Positions 34,105 to 36,032 of a stretch of DNA of 36,032 nt are shown here, one piece after another (position 1 is the stretch's first letter; each line of letters begins with the position of its first letter). The notes beneath the pieces were generated by a model, which worked only from the letters and a program-made list of their open reading frames with translations, was not told the origin of the DNA and did no database searches. The position numbers were made by a program, and so were the translations under genes. Origin of the DNA: Volvariella volvacea V23 (Eukaryota; Basidiomycota; Agaricomycetes; Agaricales; Pluteaceae); NCBI GenBank assembly GCA_000349905.1, contig KB722747.1:25526-61557 (forward strand), in the 5' to 3' direction.

Positions 34105-35232
34105 CTAGCACATATCCAAAGCGGCCATCCATTTCCCCAAATTTATGTCCGTGTCAGAATCTAGTATTGAATCCCATAATATCTTCTCCAGATCCCTTTT
34201 CCACCTCCTTCGTTGCACAATCTTCTCCAAACGAAGCCAGAAATCGTACCCGAATGCTGGATTACTACTACCAGATACCACGCTTTTATACCAGGCACAT
34301 GTCCACTCCATAGAGTCCAAGAGTATTTTTTTGTTGTATACAACCACTCTGTCTTCTGGCAGCTCTTGTACCATTCCATTCGGGCCCATGATCCACCTGG
34401 TTGTCTTCAATAACTCCTCCATATGCTCCACAACCCTCTGTGTGCACCCCCCGGAAAAATCAACACCTCCAGGGATTTACAGCTGTCCAAATACTTTTTC
34501 AGGATCCCCATCGATGGCACAGTACTCAGAAATAGGTTTGCAATCACTAAATATCGAAGATTTGGTATACACCTGTAGTTGTTCCCTTCTACTCATGGGT
34601 CGCATGGCTGTTTCCGGTAATCCAACACCTCGAGGTGCGTAAGGTGTTTAAATACCTTGTGGTTGAAATCTATCTGACCACCAGGAAATAAGCCCTGGAG
34701 TACCGCACTAAGACAAAGAAGACTGTGTGAGGAAACAGTGCACAGGGGTGACTGGATGGCTGAAGTCAGGAGGGAAAGCATATCTGGTTCAGCCAAGGTC
34801 CAAGTCTTCAGGTCTTCCAGATTATGGCAGCGTGGAAGCAAATCAGACCATGCTGGTTCTGATTTCGCTGGATTGGAAACATCTGCTATGAAGAGATGTC
34901 ACACGTAGAGTGCCTGTGAGCCAAGGAGGAAACGAGGAGGGTGATGCAGATGGGATTTTGACGTGTTGTAGAAGTCAGGGTATTCGAGGACTATTGTTTC
35001 ATAGACGAGTGATTCTAACCTATGAAGAATAAAGGTATCAGACCAGACAACAAGAGGTCATATAGAACAAGCTGAAGCATGCACACCAGTCTCAGACACA
35101 ACGTGCAACTTGCAATAGTACAGGTAGTGTTCTATCTCTGTTATTGCGGGTGGCAAGTTCGAATATGATACGCTTGAGCTCCTGTGAGAGCCATGGTTCT
35201 GTTGGTGCTGTTGGAGCTGGCGACATTGACAT
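34105..35232 (-). pseudogene. F-box-like copy 8 with several nonsense codons
   Basis: Full-length relic with the normal two-exon layout. Exon 1: MSMSPAPTAPTEPWLSQELK, RIIFELATRNNRDRTLPVLL, QVARCV*DW; the TGA at 35094-35092 replaces the Arg codon of RV.DW. After an intron (gtgtgc...tag), exon 2 gives LVYETIVLEYPDFY, PPRFLLGSQALYV*H (TGA 34901-34899), LPRCHNLEDLKTW, FNHKVFKHLTHLEVLDY, CDP*VEGNNYRC (TGA 34595-34593, for Trp), a frameshift at a six-G run near 34450, ELPEDRVVVY and WDSILDSDTDINLGKW. Several other changes also look like C:G to T:A (for example RR to RC, NYGC to NYRC). It cannot encode the full protein. Confidence 0.9.
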
Positions 35233-35443
35233 GGTTATCAGCCATCATGAATTGAGTGCCATACACACCACACCCGACTCTTGGGCCGAGCTGCTATCTC
35301 CTTTTCTTGATATGTCACATACTGCAGTTGCAGCACAACTTCCAAAGGTGAGTCTGCTGTCATATTTGCTGATCTATATATGGACTACACAGTAGAAACC
35401 CACAACTAACCTCAAGTCTAGAACTGTAATCGCTATACTATGA
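35233..35443. other. Upstream flank of copy 8
   Basis: About 210 bp, nothing recognised. Confidence 0.35.
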
Positions 35444-35445
35444 TA

Positions 35446-36032
35446 CAGTGGCGAGCAAAAGTATTGCAGTCACATGCTTGCTTGACACCTTATCACTGGC
35501 AACAATAAAAATGCATCTAGATGATGAAACAACATGTATTGTGTTGGATGGACCATCAGTATGGACTGAACTTATAGTTATCCAGACCGAGTGTGTGTCA
35601 CGGTTTTCCATGTTTGGTCATATTTGTTGCATGATTATATCATCAACATCCGATTACTCCTTCCTTCTTATCACCTCACGCCTTCTTAGCGCTCATCGTT
35701 AAGCTGGGTTGTCCTTATAACACAAGTAACAACCTTACCTTGGACATTATAAGTGGTTACCACCTTCTAGGTTACACTATATGCCCTAGTAGTGACACTC
35801 CTAAATGTCTTCACGCTCTTGTATTCTAAGCGCTGGTTATAAGCCTTAGATATACTAAGTTGCTACTACCTAGTGGCTGTCTCATAGACGCCCTTATACC
35901 TTAAGCGCTAGTCAAGCCTTAAGCGCCTAGAACGGTTAACCCTTAGGTTGTACTCCAAGTGTCCCTAGACATCTTGGACAGTTACTCATAATGCGCTAGC
36001 ATAAGCGCTTACTGTATTCCATACCTTTCATC
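35446..36032. mobile_element. Possible Tc1/mariner-like element end, running off the window
   Basis: At 35444 a TA is followed by cagtggcgagcaaaagtatt, which looks like the terminal inverted repeat of fungal Tc1/mariner-pogo DNA transposons, inserted at TA. The other end and a transposase are not in the window. The sequence beyond has no clear frame. From about 35690 it is rich in agcgct-type words. Confidence 0.4.
35685..36010. repeat. Cluster of TAAGCGCT-like words
   Basis: The octamer (c/t)TAAGCGC(t/c) or a near variant recurs at about 35688, 35828, 35901, 35920 and 36004, mixed with related ccttag/ctaggt words. This may be subterminal repetitive sequence of a transposon. Confidence 0.45.

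Overview
The window looks like nuclear DNA of a basidiomycete fungus, most likely Agaricomycetes. Genes are broken by many introns of about 48-70 bp with GT(A/G)NGT donors, CTNAC-like branch points and YAG acceptors. Promoters carry TATA boxes. The gene content (expanded proteinase-K-like S8 proteases, an F-box-like family opening with LPxELERIIFE, a secreted type-B carboxylesterase, an OTT_1508-like deaminase) is typical of mushroom genomes. No bacterial operons, rRNA, tRNA or CRISPR were seen.

Layout. (1) 429-1651 (-): a nine-exon classical short-chain dehydrogenase/reductase with a very short penultimate exon. (2) 3742-4328 (-): a small secreted Thr/Ser/Pro-rich protein with a predicted GPI signal. 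(3) 6477-14537 (+): three tandem paralogous subtilases (S8A, proteinase-K-like) plus an aborted promoter/signal-peptide duplicate before the third. The first two are nearly canonical. The third has an intact spliced frame but changed conserved residues, one extra intron and one GC-AG intron. (4) 14931-35232: a birth-and-death array of one F-box-like family: five intact two-exon copies, three full-length pseudogenes and two fragments, all on the minus strand except one inverted copy. Set into it are a small unknown gene (17272-17708, +), a decayed carboxylesterase (25401-27783, -) and a decayed deaminase-fold gene (31979-33296, -). (5) From about 35446 to the end: a probable Tc1/mariner-like inverted-repeat end and sequence rich in a TAAGCGCT-like motif.

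The genes do not form an obvious pathway. The protease cluster would act outside the cell (pre-pro-enzymes with an I9-type propeptide). The F-box-like array is the most dynamic part: it shows a two-gene segmental duplication, an inverted pair, an internal deletion and nonsense codons that mostly look like C:G to T:A changes. Such features are expected of a repeat-rich, fast-evolving accessory region. All exon boundaries were inferred by eye from splice signals, frame continuity and comparison among paralogues in this window.
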